The position numbers and the translations under genes are program-made. From NCBI GenBank assembly GCA_019750335.1, contig JAIEOQ010000004.1, forward strand, positions 186,001 through 250,000: a stretch of DNA of 64,000 bases. Reading direction: 5' to 3'. Positions 51,319-59,388 of the stretch are shown here, piece by piece (positions within the stretch are counted from its first letter, which is position 1; each line of letters begins with the position of its first letter). This DNA comes from Candidatus Obscuribacterales bacterium. GTDB taxonomy: Bacteria > Cyanobacteriota > Vampirovibrionia > Obscuribacterales > Obscuribacteraceae. The notes under the pieces are model-generated. The model searched no databases. It was not told where the DNA came from and saw only the letters and a list, made by a program, of their open reading frames with translations.

Positions 51319-52137
51319 TTAAATCGTAATGGCTTCGTTCAATCTGGTTGTTTGCTGAATCAGCTTATAAATCATCCTTCTGGCTTCGTCGCCGACTTCA
51401 GTGCTACGTCTGTAAGCAATGGATTCAACGGCACTGGCAAAAGCATAAAAGCGTTCAAGCGGCATATGAGTAGCTCGAGGATGAGGCAGCAGGCTGCGCA
51501 TATAGCCACGCAAATTTTGTGACTCTTTCTCTTCCAGGGGCTGGACAATTTCAAGCAAGGTGCGGAAAGACTTCAAAGAGATAAGCGGCGTTTTGTAAGT
51601 AACTACATTGCGGGTTAAAGCACGATGCAAAAGCACGCATTGTGGCAACGGCGCTTCTTTGTCCGTTGGTGCTGGTTTGATACTTTCCAAAAAAGTTTTG
51701 TGTTTGTCGAACTCGTAGAGAACCTGAAGCAGAGATTCAACCGGACCGGTTTCAGGCAGGCTGATCGGCAGGGGACCAAAAATGAAAGGACGGGCGGCGC
51801 ACTTATCCACCTCTTTAGAGCAGTTAAGCATAGCGGCTGATAAGCTGCCGGTATTAATCAAGGATTCTTCGTTATAGGTTGCTTCGCGTCCCGGGGCAAA
51901 ATTAATCTCTTTAACTGCTGATTCTTGGCACAGCAGTAAGTCCAATACGTGTTCGCCAACCAAATTGCCGAATTCGGAGGCAGCAGCTTTGCCCGAAACA
52001 AAGAAAATAAAAGCATCAGGAACATGACGGCCAAAAGACACACTAAGAGTACCTGTAACCTTTTCCAGGCTCAGGAACTGCATAACATTGAAGATTGTGC
52101 CTTCACGTACGGATGTTACATGGAAGCTGATGCCCAC
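51319..52137 (-). CDS. DUF4388 (PATAN-like) domain protein
   Basis: 272 aa. Residues about 15-90 (NVMQFLSLEKVTGTLSVSFG...AFIFFVSGKAAASEFGNLVGEHVLDLLLC) fit DUF4388/PATAN, a domain found in cyanobacterial and deltaproteobacterial two-component and motility regulators. The remaining 170 residues are helical and not assignable. The start is GTG at 52137 with GAGGG upstream. It lies 55 bp before the deacetylase gene on the same strand. Probably a signalling adaptor; output unknown. Confidence 0.72.
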   Translation of the reverse strand: MGISFHVTSVREGTIFNVMQFLSLEKVTGTLSVSFGRHVPDAFIFFVSGKAAASEFGNLVGEHVLDLLLCQESAVKEINFAPGREATYNEESLINTGSLSAAMLNCSKEVDKCAARPFIFGPLPISLPETGPVESLLQVLYEFDKHKTFLESIKPAPTDKEAPLPQCVLLHRALTRNVVTYKTPLISLKSFRTLLEIVQPLEEKESQNLRGYMRSLLPHPRATHMPLERFYAFASAVESIAYRRSTEVGDEARRMIYKLIQQTTRLNEAITI

Positions 52138-52252
52138 CTGGGACCCTCATAGGAGACATTACGCACTTCCTAAATTATACCCAGTACTTAAATCGATGCT
52201 TTCAATCGGACCAAGGACTTTTTCTAGGGATTTAGAAAGACCATTTAAGCTT

Positions 52253-53794
52253 TTAATGTTTTGCTCTTTTGGCGGCTAAAGCTTTTTGGACTTCAATCCG
52301 GTCGTCGAAAGATAGAACTTGGTTCATTACTAGCTGATAATTCTCGTGACCCTTTCCGGCTACAAGAATTATATCTTCAGAGCTTGCTTGTTCTACGGCC
52401 ATTTTGATCGCGGCCGCTCGATCGACTTCCACCTGGACATTTTTCATATGTTTTATGCCGGTCAGAATATTGGCGATGATTTCTTGAGGATTTTCGCTGC
52501 GTGGATTGTCTGAAGTGACTAAGACCACATCGGCAAGATTTTCGGCAATTTTACCCATTTGCGGTCGTTTGGAAGAATCGCGATCACCGCCGCAGCCAAA
52601 TACAACATACAATTTTGATTTTGGACCTTTCAGTGCGGCAGCTGTTTTAAGCACATTCTCCAATCCGTCAGGAGTGTGAGCATAATCGACAATGCATAGC
52701 GGCTCTTTGATCGGGCTTGTACTGTCGACGCTTGAAGTAACCGACTGATAGTTGCTTGTTATCACCTCAAATCTTCCCGGTACTCCGCTAAATTCAGACA
52801 AAGCTTTTTTGGCTAGCTCAATATCGACACCTTCGGCAAGGCACACAGTTAAAGCGGCCATCATGTTGTACATGTTGAACTGTCCGACCAGACGCATCTC
52901 CAGTTCAATGGCACCAAAAGGAGTGGCAAGGCTAATTTTGCTTAGACCGGAGGCATATGTCAAAGATTGAATGTGTACGTCGGCCTCTTTAGCAAAGCCA
53001 TAAGTTAAAGTGCGGACGCTTTTGTCGCAAGCGGCAATAAATTCCGGCGCTAGCTTTTCGTCGTAATTGATTACTGCAACTTTAGATTTATGGTTGCTTG
53101 CCGACAAAGATTCGAAAAGGGTTCTTTTGGTTCGCCAATAATGATCCATTGTTTTGTGAAAATCGAGATGATCTTGGCTGATATTTGTTAGGCAAGCGAC
53201 GGCAAATTCGCAGCCAGCTACTCTTTTGAGAGCTAAAGAATGACTTGAAACTTCCATTGCCACCTGCCGACAGCCGTTGTCGACCATGTCGCTTAGCAAT
53301 TTTTGCAATTCAGGCGCTTGCGGTGTGGTGTGTTTTGCTTCGCCGTAACTGTCATGACCTGGATAGCGAGAACCTAAAGTGCCAATCAGACCGGTTGGCT
53401 GTCCGGCAGCTTGAAAAATGTGTTCAATCAGGTGGGTCGTGGTTGTTTTGCCGTTAGTGCCTGTGACGCCAATCAGCCTTAGCTTTTTGCTTGGTTCGTC
53501 ATAAATTGATGTTGAAATAAGACCAAGAGCCAGGCGTATGTCAGGAACTACAATCATCGGCACCGGTAGATCTGTGCGTTCTTGCTCGCTGATGATTACT
53601 TTTGCCCCGGAGCTTATGGCTTGATCGATAAAAGTGTTGCCATCGGTTTTCTCTCCAGGCAAACAAAAAAATGCGCTTCCTGGTTTCACATGACGAGAAT
53701 CGTAGGAGAGACTCTCAAAATGTAATTCCGAAAACGCATCTTTAGGATAGACATGCGCCCCTAGCTCTAAAAGTCGAGCTTTTACGGAAGGCAT
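52253..53794 (-). CDS. murE: UDP-MurNAc-tripeptide synthetase (MurE)
   Basis: 513 aa from the ATG at 53794 (a TTG 8 codons earlier is the alternative). Three-domain Mur ligase: N-terminal UMP-binding domain (SLSYDSRHVKPGSAFFCLPG), ATPase with GVTGTNGKTTTTHLIEH, the DQDHLDFH-like ISQDHLDFHKTMDHYW and the YAHTPDGLENVL motif, and a C-terminal domain with SDNPRSENP. The DNPR motif marks the meso-diaminopimelate-specific enzyme, so peptidoglycan here is probably mDAP-type. Adds the third residue of the stem peptide in the cytoplasm. Confidence 0.97.
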   Translation of the reverse strand: MPSVKARLLELGAHVYPKDAFSELHFESLSYDSRHVKPGSAFFCLPGEKTDGNTFIDQAISSGAKVIISEQERTDLPVPMIVVPDIRLALGLISTSIYDEPSKKLRLIGVTGTNGKTTTTHLIEHIFQAAGQPTGLIGTLGSRYPGHDSYGEAKHTTPQAPELQKLLSDMVDNGCRQVAMEVSSHSLALKRVAGCEFAVACLTNISQDHLDFHKTMDHYWRTKRTLFESLSASNHKSKVAVINYDEKLAPEFIAACDKSVRTLTYGFAKEADVHIQSLTYASGLSKISLATPFGAIELEMRLVGQFNMYNMMAALTVCLAEGVDIELAKKALSEFSGVPGRFEVITSNYQSVTSSVDSTSPIKEPLCIVDYAHTPDGLENVLKTAAALKGPKSKLYVVFGCGGDRDSSKRPQMGKIAENLADVVLVTSDNPRSENPQEIIANILTGIKHMKNVQVEVDRAAAIKMAVEQASSEDIILVAGKGHENYQLVMNQVLSFDDRIEVQKALAAKRAKH

Positions 53795-53830
53795 GACTGA
53801 TTCTTTAGGTGACGGCAAGGTTCCGCGCGC

Positions 53831-54091
53831 TTAGTTAACTGGCGCTGGAAAAACGTTGATCAGTTTATTGCCGCGAGACAAAGTAAATGTGACTACACCA
53901 GTGGCAACAGCATAAAGAGTGTCGTCACTGCCGCGACGTACGTTTTCACCTGGGTGAATGCGAGTGCCGCGTTGTCTAACTAAAATATTGCCGGGGATAA
54001 CATGCTGTCCGCCGTACATTTTTATGCCCAAACGTTTCGCGTTGCTGTCGCGTCCGTTGCGTGTAGAGCCTGCGCCTTTTTTATGTGCCAT
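53831..54091 (-). CDS. rpmA: 50S ribosomal protein L27
   Basis: 86 aa, full length. [21 protein letters not shown] and [17 protein letters not shown] are diagnostic of bL27, which lies at the peptidyl-transferase centre. There is no cleaved N-terminal extension. It follows rplU in the usual L21-L27 pair. Confidence 0.98.
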   Translation of the reverse strand: MAHKKGAGSTRNGRDSNAKRLGIKMYGGQHVIPGNILVRQRGTRIHPGENVRRGSDDTLYAVATGVVTFTLSRGNKLINVFPAPVN

Positions 54092-54144
54092 TGCTGAGTT
54101 CTAACTCCCGATCTTTCTTTATAAAGAAGATGCTTGTGCAGCAG

Positions 54145-54498
54145 TTACTTCTTATAGGTATCTTTTGCTTCGCTAAGTACCTTTTCTTTTACTTTGATAG
54201 AGCTGACAAAAACGCGAGTGTGGTGTTGTCTGTGACCAGTGCGCTTTCTTGTGCCCTTTTTGGGTCGGTACTTGTATACGGTTATCTTTTTGTCCCGTAC
54301 ATGGTCAATGACACGACCGGTGACTTGAGCGCCTTCGATGTAGGGTTTGCCTACAACAGACTTATCTCCGTCAACAATCATCAGGACTTTATCAAAAACG
54401 AACTCTTGGTCGGACTCGGCGCTAACCATGTCGATATCGACAAACCTTCCGGCTGTTAGTTCAACCTGTCTTCCACCTGCTTCAACGACAGCGTACAT
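54145..54498 (-). CDS. rplU: 50S ribosomal protein L21
   Basis: 117 aa from the ATG at 54498 (MYAVVEAGGRQ), preceded by GGAGAG; the frame stays open upstream but the family starts here. Contains the signature KITVYKYRPKKGTRKRTGHRQHHT. The tail SIKVKEKVLSEAKDTYKK is slightly longer than the E. coli protein. Cotranscribed with rpmA from the promoter at 54576. Confidence 0.97.
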   Translation of the reverse strand: MYAVVEAGGRQVELTAGRFVDIDMVSAESDQEFVFDKVLMIVDGDKSVVGKPYIEGAQVTGRVIDHVRDKKITVYKYRPKKGTRKRTGHRQHHTRVFVSSIKVKEKVLSEAKDTYKK

Positions 54499-54575
54499 AT
54501 TTCTCTCCGAAATTAAGAGAACTTCTCGGTCTTTCTTGTTCAAACCGGGCCCAGCAACTGCTAAAGACAATTGAC

Positions 54576-54605
54576 ATAGTAGCAAACTGAACCTGACACG
54601 GTCAA
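54576..54605 (-). promoter_or_regulatory. Promoter of rplU-rpmA
   Basis: On the minus strand TTGACC (54605-54600), 18-bp spacer, TACTAT (54581-54576), about 78 bp before the rplU ATG. The 70-nt leader could hold regulatory structure, but I see none that is clear. Confidence 0.65.
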
Positions 54606-54719
54606 ACAAGATTACGCAAAACTTTCAGATCGGATATTCTGATGTTACAAAAGCGTCTTGGAAGATGGTAAGTCTTTAAGAATCGTTTTTTTTGTTTTAG
54701 TCGGGCAGAGGGCTTTGTT

Positions 54720-54905
54720 ATGGCGGAACCCACACAGGATGCCGAACTCGGCAGGAGTAAGCATGCGGCAACTCCAAAAGAGCACCTTTATCATCTCCTA
54801 AACATTGGCTGGAATCATAAGAGCCCGCTCATACAAAAGTTTACGTTGGAACATGGCTTGCAAAGAGAATTGGAGTCTTGGGTCAAAGAGCATCAAAGTT
54901 ATTAA
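54720..54905 (+). CDS. Small hypothetical protein
   Basis: 61 aa, soluble and helical (HLYHLLNIGWNHKSPLIQKFTLEHGLQRELESWVKE). The ATG has AGAGGG 7 bp upstream. It lies 86 bp before the peroxiredoxin gene on the same strand and may be co-transcribed with it. No family recognised. Confidence 0.55.
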   Translation: MAEPTQDAELGRSKHAATPKEHLYHLLNIGWNHKSPLIQKFTLEHGLQRELESWVKEHQSY

Positions 54906-54991
54906 ACTCTTCCTTAACCTTCGAGCAGGTTTATCTGAAGCCGGGCTAAGATCCGAAAAGTCAGTTTCTCGTCTCTTGGAGTACACGACAC

Positions 54992-55531
54992 ATGTTGCAA
55001 GTTGGTAAAAAAGCTCCCGATTTTGATATGCCCTCCACAAAAGATCTCAAAGGTCTTAAGGAGAATGTTCGCCTTTCCGATTACAAAGGAAAGTTTTTGG
55101 TTCTCTTCTTCTATCCTTTGGACTTCACTTTTGTATGCCCAACTGAAATCAAAGCCTTTAACGATAAAGTAGATGCTTTCAAGAAAGCTGGCGCCGAAGT
55201 GCTTGCTGTTTCTACAGATAGCGTTTACAGCCACCGCGCGTGGATCAGTACCACTGAAGATAAAGGCGGACTTGGTTCGCTCAACTATCCTTTGGCTTCT
55301 GATATCACTAAAGATGTAAGCCGCGATTACGGTGTCTTGATGGAAGATAAAGGAATCGCTTTGCGCGGTTTGTTTATCATCGATCCGGAAGGCGTACTTC
55401 AATATCAAGTTGTGCATGCTCTCAACATCGGACGTAGCGTCGATGAAACTTTGAGAGTATTGGAAGCCCTGAAAATGGGTGGACTTTGCCAAGCTGATTG
55501 GAAACCAGGTCAAAAACCGCTCCAAGTTTAA
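54992..55531 (+). CDS. 2-Cys peroxiredoxin (AhpC/TSA)
   Basis: 179-aa typical 2-Cys peroxiredoxin that reduces H2O2 and organic peroxides. The peroxidatic Cys49 is in FYPLDFTFVCPTEI, and the resolving Cys is Cys166 in GGLCQADWKPG. The conserved active-site Arg is in a YGVLMEDKGIALRGLF segment. ATG with GGAG 10 bp upstream. It ends at a strong terminator. The nearby thioredoxin-like gene at 55678 may help recycle it (inference). Confidence 0.95.
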   Translation: MLQVGKKAPDFDMPSTKDLKGLKENVRLSDYKGKFLVLFFYPLDFTFVCPTEIKAFNDKVDAFKKAGAEVLAVSTDSVYSHRAWISTTEDKGGLGSLNYPLASDITKDVSRDYGVLMEDKGIALRGLFIIDPEGVLQYQVVHALNIGRSVDETLRVLEALKMGGLCQADWKPGQKPLQV

Positions 55532-55577
55532 GCTAAGCAAAAATGCAGATGCTTTTCTAAGCATTGACAATGATTCA

Positions 55578-55610
55578 AAGAAGCCGCCAGTGTTCAACCG
55601 GCGGCTTCTT
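55578..55610 (+). terminator. Rho-independent terminator of the peroxiredoxin gene
   Basis: An 11-bp perfect stem AAGAAGCCGCC / GGCGGCTTCTT with an 11-nt loop, followed by TTCTTG, about 46 bp after the stop. Confidence 0.88.
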
Positions 55611-55677
55611 TTCTTGTAGAATTCTAGTGTGAGCTAGAAGAGCAATGCTTCTATAGACGATATTAAGGGGGACGCGT

Positions 55678-56145
55678 ATGCCGCTTCGTATGGACAGTGA
55701 TTTACCATCATTAGATGGCGGAACCGACTGGTTCAATTCTGAGCCGGTTAGTAGAGATTCTCTAAAAGGACATACAGTTCTAGTTCATTTCTGGTCAATT
55801 AGTTGTCCTACATGTAAGGAAGCTTTGCCAGATATAGACCGTTGGATTCAAACTTATGGACCAAAGGGACTGAAAGTTGTCGCTATTCATATGCCACGGC
55901 AAGAGAGTGACACTAATGTTCAATCTGTCAAAGAAGCGATTGATGAGTATGCAATTAAGCAACCTTGTGTTGTCGATAACTGGCATACTATTACTGATGC
56001 TTTCGAAAATAAATTTGTTCCTGCATATTATGTTTTTGATGCCGATTTGAAAATGCGACATTTTTCGGCAGGCGAAAAAGCTGTAAAAATGGTTGAGCCG
56101 GTATTAGAGCGGTTGATGAATACCCCTTCGGCGGCCTCATTGTAG
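55678..56145 (+). CDS. Thioredoxin-like (TlpA/ResA-type) protein
   Basis: 155 aa. A thioredoxin fold with HFWSISCPTCKEALPDIDRW (CPTC active site), VVAIHMPRQ and VPAYYVFD with its cis-Pro. No signal peptide or transmembrane helix, so it would act in the cytoplasm, unlike most TlpA proteins. ATG with AGGGGG 6 bp upstream. It precedes hemL by 56 bp on the same strand. Confidence 0.88.
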   Translation: MPLRMDSDLPSLDGGTDWFNSEPVSRDSLKGHTVLVHFWSISCPTCKEALPDIDRWIQTYGPKGLKVVAIHMPRQESDTNVQSVKEAIDEYAIKQPCVVDNWHTITDAFENKFVPAYYVFDADLKMRHFSAGEKAVKMVEPVLERLMNTPSAASL

Positions 56146-56201
56146 TAAGTAAATCCATTTCTGTTCTTTGCACAGAACCAATAAATCAAGAAGAGGAATC
56201 A

Positions 56202-57497
56202 ATGAACCAAGCTATAGCTCCTTCTCAAACAAAATCAGAAAAGCTATTCGAAAGAGCAAAAAAAGTGATTCCAGGTGGAGTTAACTCTCCGGTTAGAGCT
56301 TGTAAATCAGTCAAATCCAACCCTTTGTTCATATCCCGAGCGGATGGAGCTTATTTATTTGATGTAGATGGTGTTCCTTATGTTGATTACATTGGCTCTT
56401 GGGGAGCGATGCTTCTAGGGCATAAGCATCCACGTGTAATGGAAGCGATTGAAGATGCGGTGCAGCTTGGTACCAGTTTTGGTGCGCCAACCGAAAAGGA
56501 AGTAGAAGTTGCTGAGCTGATCTCGCGCTTAGTTCCAAGCATGGAGCTGGTAAGAATGGTTAACTCAGGCACGGAAGCTTGCATGTCGGCGTTGCGTTTA
56601 GCTCGTGCTTATACGAAACGTTCGATGGTAATTAAGTTTGATGGCTGTTATCACGGACATGCTGATTCTTTTCTTGTCAAAGCAGGTTCCGGTTTAGCTA
56701 CCCTTGGTATTTCCAGTTCTCCAGGAATTCCTGAGGAGCTAACTAAGCTAACGCTTTCTCTTCCCTACAATGATTTATCTGTTGTAGAAAAGGCTTTTAA
56801 AGAATACAAAAACAAAATTGCAGCTGTATTTATCGAGCCAGTTGTTGGTAACGCCGGATTAATTATGCCTGCCGAGGGTTATTTGTCCGGTTTACGCGAA
56901 CTTTGTACAGACAATGGCGCCTTATTGGTGTTTGACGAAGTTATGACTGGGTTTAGAGTGGCTCGCGGTGGAGCCCAAGAAAAATACAATATTAAACCGG
57001 ATCTTACATGTTTAGGTAAAGTTATCGGCGGTGGTTTACCTGTCGGTGCTTATGGCGGGCGCCGTGAGATTATGGAGAAAGTAGCTCCATCTGGAGATGT
57101 TTATCAGGCTGGCACGTTATCCGGTAATCCACTGGCAATGTCGGCTGGTCTTGCGCAGCTGAAGGTAGTTCAATCACCGACAGTTTATGAGCGTCTGGAA
57201 GCAAAGACAAAGCATTTAGCAGATGGTATTTCTGAAATCGTAAAGAAGACTAAGACACAAGCTCAAGTGGTGTATACCAGCGGTATGATCTGCTTGTTTT
57301 TTACTTCCAAGCCAGTAACTGATTTTGAATCTGCTAAGAATTGTGATACTGATAAGTTTGCTGAATTTTGGCAAGGAATGATTCAAAAAGGTATTTATTG
57401 GCCTCCGTCACAATTTGAATCAGCTTTTGTCTCTTTAGAGCACGGCAAATATGAAATAGAGACTACTCTTGCCGCAATCAAAGAAGTCCTTTCTTAG
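56202..57497 (+). CDS. hemL: Glutamate-1-semialdehyde 2,1-aminomutase (HemL)
   Basis: 431-aa PLP enzyme making 5-aminolevulinate in the C5 tetrapyrrole pathway. It has VDYIGSWGAMLLGHKHPRV, NSGTEACMSALRLARAYT, the PLP Asp in LLVFDEVMTGFRVARGG and the Schiff-base Lys in LTCLGKVIGGGLPVGAYGG. Length matches the family. ATG with AGAGGA upstream. Its stop overlaps the convergent gene's stop by 4 bp. Confidence 0.97.
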   Translation: MNQAIAPSQTKSEKLFERAKKVIPGGVNSPVRACKSVKSNPLFISRADGAYLFDVDGVPYVDYIGSWGAMLLGHKHPRVMEAIEDAVQLGTSFGAPTEKEVEVAELISRLVPSMELVRMVNSGTEACMSALRLARAYTKRSMVIKFDGCYHGHADSFLVKAGSGLATLGISSSPGIPEELTKLTLSLPYNDLSVVEKAFKEYKNKIAAVFIEPVVGNAGLIMPAEGYLSGLRELCTDNGALLVFDEVMTGFRVARGGAQEKYNIKPDLTCLGKVIGGGLPVGAYGGRREIMEKVAPSGDVYQAGTLSGNPLAMSAGLAQLKVVQSPTVYERLEAKTKHLADGISEIVKKTKTQAQVVYTSGMICLFFTSKPVTDFESAKNCDTDKFAEFWQGMIQKGIYWPPSQFESAFVSLEHGKYEIETTLAAIKEVLS

Positions 57498-58510
57498 GGC
57501 ACTTTGACCAAAGCCGGAGTTACATATTCAAGCAGTGTTTTGTAACTTAAAGGGCCGAACTGAAAGCAGAGTCTGAGCAGAGATCTTATTCCTTTGCTTG
57601 AATTGTTTTGTTGATACCAAAATGCAGCAAGATAGTTTTGTAGATACTTGCGGCTAATTCCGCCGAATGTATTTTGTATAAAAGTAATAACGGTAGATAC
57701 TCTTTCTTTTATTTCTGCACTTAAGTCATGACCGGTCTGCAGATTTTCTTTAGTCGTTTTTAGTTTTGCAGCAGATCGTATGTATCGATTGCCGCTAAGA
57801 ACTGTGACCTCGCCGGCTAATTCCAGCATAGTCAGCGCTGCGGATAAAGCGCTTACTTTTATGCCTGTTTTTATGCTTAGCAAATCGAAGGTTATTGGTT
57901 CGGCCGATAATTGTGCATATATTTCTTGTTCGGCACCAGCGAATTTGTACTCTTGAGGAATGTTTATTGTCTGAATCGCTGAATTGTCAATGTTATTGTT
58001 TGCTTGAAGTTCATTCTCTTCTTCTTCTTCTCTCGGGTGCTTACCGCCCGGCGTTATTCGACTTCGCCGACAAAATGATTTTGAGAATAAAGAAGAGGTT
58101 AGGGTCGCTTCGTTCTGCATCGCCTGTTGAAGTACTCTGGATATTTTTTGAAAAATATGTAGTGCAGAAGATTGTGCTATCCCTGAAAGTTTATGCAATT
58201 GACGTGAGGTCAGAATAACTCCTCGCTCCATAAACCATATTGCTGCTAACCAGGGTCTAGCTGATCTAATCCGATGGAAAAAAGTTCCAGCTGTAAGCCA
58301 TGTCTGTTTATTACACCTTCGACATTTTATAGTTCGATCACCATAATTCTTATCCACGTCAAGGCTCTTGCAATATCGACACCCCTGTACTATCCGTTCT
58401 TCTGCTTGTCGGTACAGCTCTTCTAGGCAATCTCTTTCGGACGGAAACTGAACATTGAAAAATGTCCAGAGCAAATCGATCTCTTCTGGTGAATGATATT
58501 TTGACATCAT
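57494..58510 (-). CDS. Chimeric IS1595-transposase-like DNA-binding protein with DprA-type winged helix
   Basis: 338 aa. Residues about 17-130 match the N-terminal domain of IS1595-family transposases: FPSERDCLEELYR, a zinc ribbon with CRYC...CRRC, TAGTFFHRIRSARPWLAAIWFM and the HTH-like LHKLSGIAQSSALHIFQKI. Residues about 140-185 are low-complexity (poly-Glu). Residues about 195-250 resemble the DprA winged helix (IYAQLSAEPITFDLLSIKTG, LTMLELAGEVTVLSGNRYIR). The C-terminus GGISRKYLQNYLAAFWYQ followed by GPLSYKTLLEY matches the end of IS1595 transposases. The DDE catalytic core is missing, so it cannot transpose; a domesticated regulator is likely. A 28-bp palindrome lies 80 bp upstream. Confidence 0.7.
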   Translation of the reverse strand: MMSKYHSPEEIDLLWTFFNVQFPSERDCLEELYRQAEERIVQGCRYCKSLDVDKNYGDRTIKCRRCNKQTWLTAGTFFHRIRSARPWLAAIWFMERGVILTSRQLHKLSGIAQSSALHIFQKISRVLQQAMQNEATLTSSLFSKSFCRRSRITPGGKHPREEEEENELQANNNIDNSAIQTINIPQEYKFAGAEQEIYAQLSAEPITFDLLSIKTGIKVSALSAALTMLELAGEVTVLSGNRYIRSAAKLKTTKENLQTGHDLSAEIKERVSTVITFIQNTFGGISRKYLQNYLAAFWYQQNNSSKGIRSLLRLCFQFGPLSYKTLLEYVTPALVKVP

Positions 58511-58589
58511 ATGCTCACCTCTTTGTTCTGTCTCTATGCTTAAAAACGGATTTTAACTGTAAAAAGTTCAAATCCGGGTGACTTTTCTC

Positions 58590-58617
58590 AAAGTTCAACC
58601 GATATCGGTTGAACTTT
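58590..58617. promoter_or_regulatory. 28-bp perfect palindrome, copy 2 of the shared 22-bp element
   Basis: Half-sites AAAGTTCAACCGAT and ATCGGTTGAACTTT. The inner 22 bp are identical to 21865-21886. It lies 80 bp upstream of the IS1595-like gene and 21 bp after the comF stop, so either an operator or a hairpin at the comF end. Confidence 0.65.
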
Positions 58618-58637
58618 GCAGGAACTGTTGTGGGATT

Positions 58638-59324
58638 TTATTTCAAAATTGCTTGGGCGACAGTAATGGCCGCAATATTGTCGATGCCGAAATTTTTTAT
58701 GGCTCGTGCTGCTTCTGCTAAAGTTGCGCCGGATGTAAAAACGTCATCGACCAATATAACGCGATTGATTTGTTTCTTTTGCGGAACTACGCTGAAGGCC
58801 CCGGCTAAGTTAGATATGCGCTGAAAACGGGTCAGCGTATGTTGTGCTTTTGTATGTTTTTTGCGCTTTAGTAATTTATTTTGTACTGGTAATTTTGAAT
58901 GTCTTGCGACCCATTTAGCGAGGAGTTCAGCTTGATTATATCCGCGTTTAAATTCTCGCCAAAATGACAGAGGAATAGGAATTAGTGTTGATTCTGTAAT
59001 GTCAAATTCGCGCTCTAGCAGATTTAGGGATTTGAGCAATAAAATTGATAAATCACATGAAACTAGTCTGTCATTATTGTATTTAAGCCTGTGAATTAGC
59101 TGTTTTATAATCCCTTCGTATGGAGCAGCGCTCGCTACCAAGATAGGTATGTTCGGATAAAGTGAGCAATACTCTACCAGAGGTTTGATTTGAGTGAGAG
59201 TGAGCCAGCAGCTTGAACATAGAGTTTGTGCTTCATGCGTAGTTGATGTCGAAATAAATTTGCGACATTGACGACAGGATTCAATAAATAAGCAGCGATC
59301 AAGCAAAGCCAACGCTCTCGTCAA
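58638..59324 (-). CDS. comF: ComF family phosphoribosyltransferase-like protein
   Basis: 228 aa. The N-terminus has a cysteine pair CRQC and another CSSCW (zinc ribbon), and the C-terminal half is a PRTase fold with the PRPP loop VILVDDVFTSGATLAEAARAIKN. Also the ComF segments LIPIPLSFWREFKRGYNQAELLA and LKRKKHTKAQHTLTRFQRISNLAGAF. ComF proteins take part in DNA uptake in competent bacteria, but their exact role is unclear. Upstream of the IS1595-like gene, whose DprA-like winged helix makes the neighbourhood suggestive. Confidence 0.9.
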   Translation of the reverse strand: MTRALALLDRCLFIESCRQCRKFISTSTTHEAQTLCSSCWLTLTQIKPLVEYCSLYPNIPILVASAAPYEGIIKQLIHRLKYNNDRLVSCDLSILLLKSLNLLEREFDITESTLIPIPLSFWREFKRGYNQAELLAKWVARHSKLPVQNKLLKRKKHTKAQHTLTRFQRISNLAGAFSVVPQKKQINRVILVDDVFTSGATLAEAARAIKNFGIDNIAAITVAQAILK

Positions 59325-59388
59325 TAATTCTCTTTGTTTTTATTGACGTATTGGTGCTTCAAAAAGTTCAAATTTACGAAAGCAATTG

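Noticed and set aside
57494..58510. Active insertion sequence
   Set aside because: No DDE core, no terminal inverted repeats or target-site duplication seen at the gene borders; the palindrome upstream has only one copy here.
58561..58590. GTTCAAATCCGGG that resembles a tRNA T-arm
   Set aside because: The 5-bp stem does not close (flanks are AAAAA and CCGGG) and no cloverleaf fits. It is better explained as an intergenic half-site.
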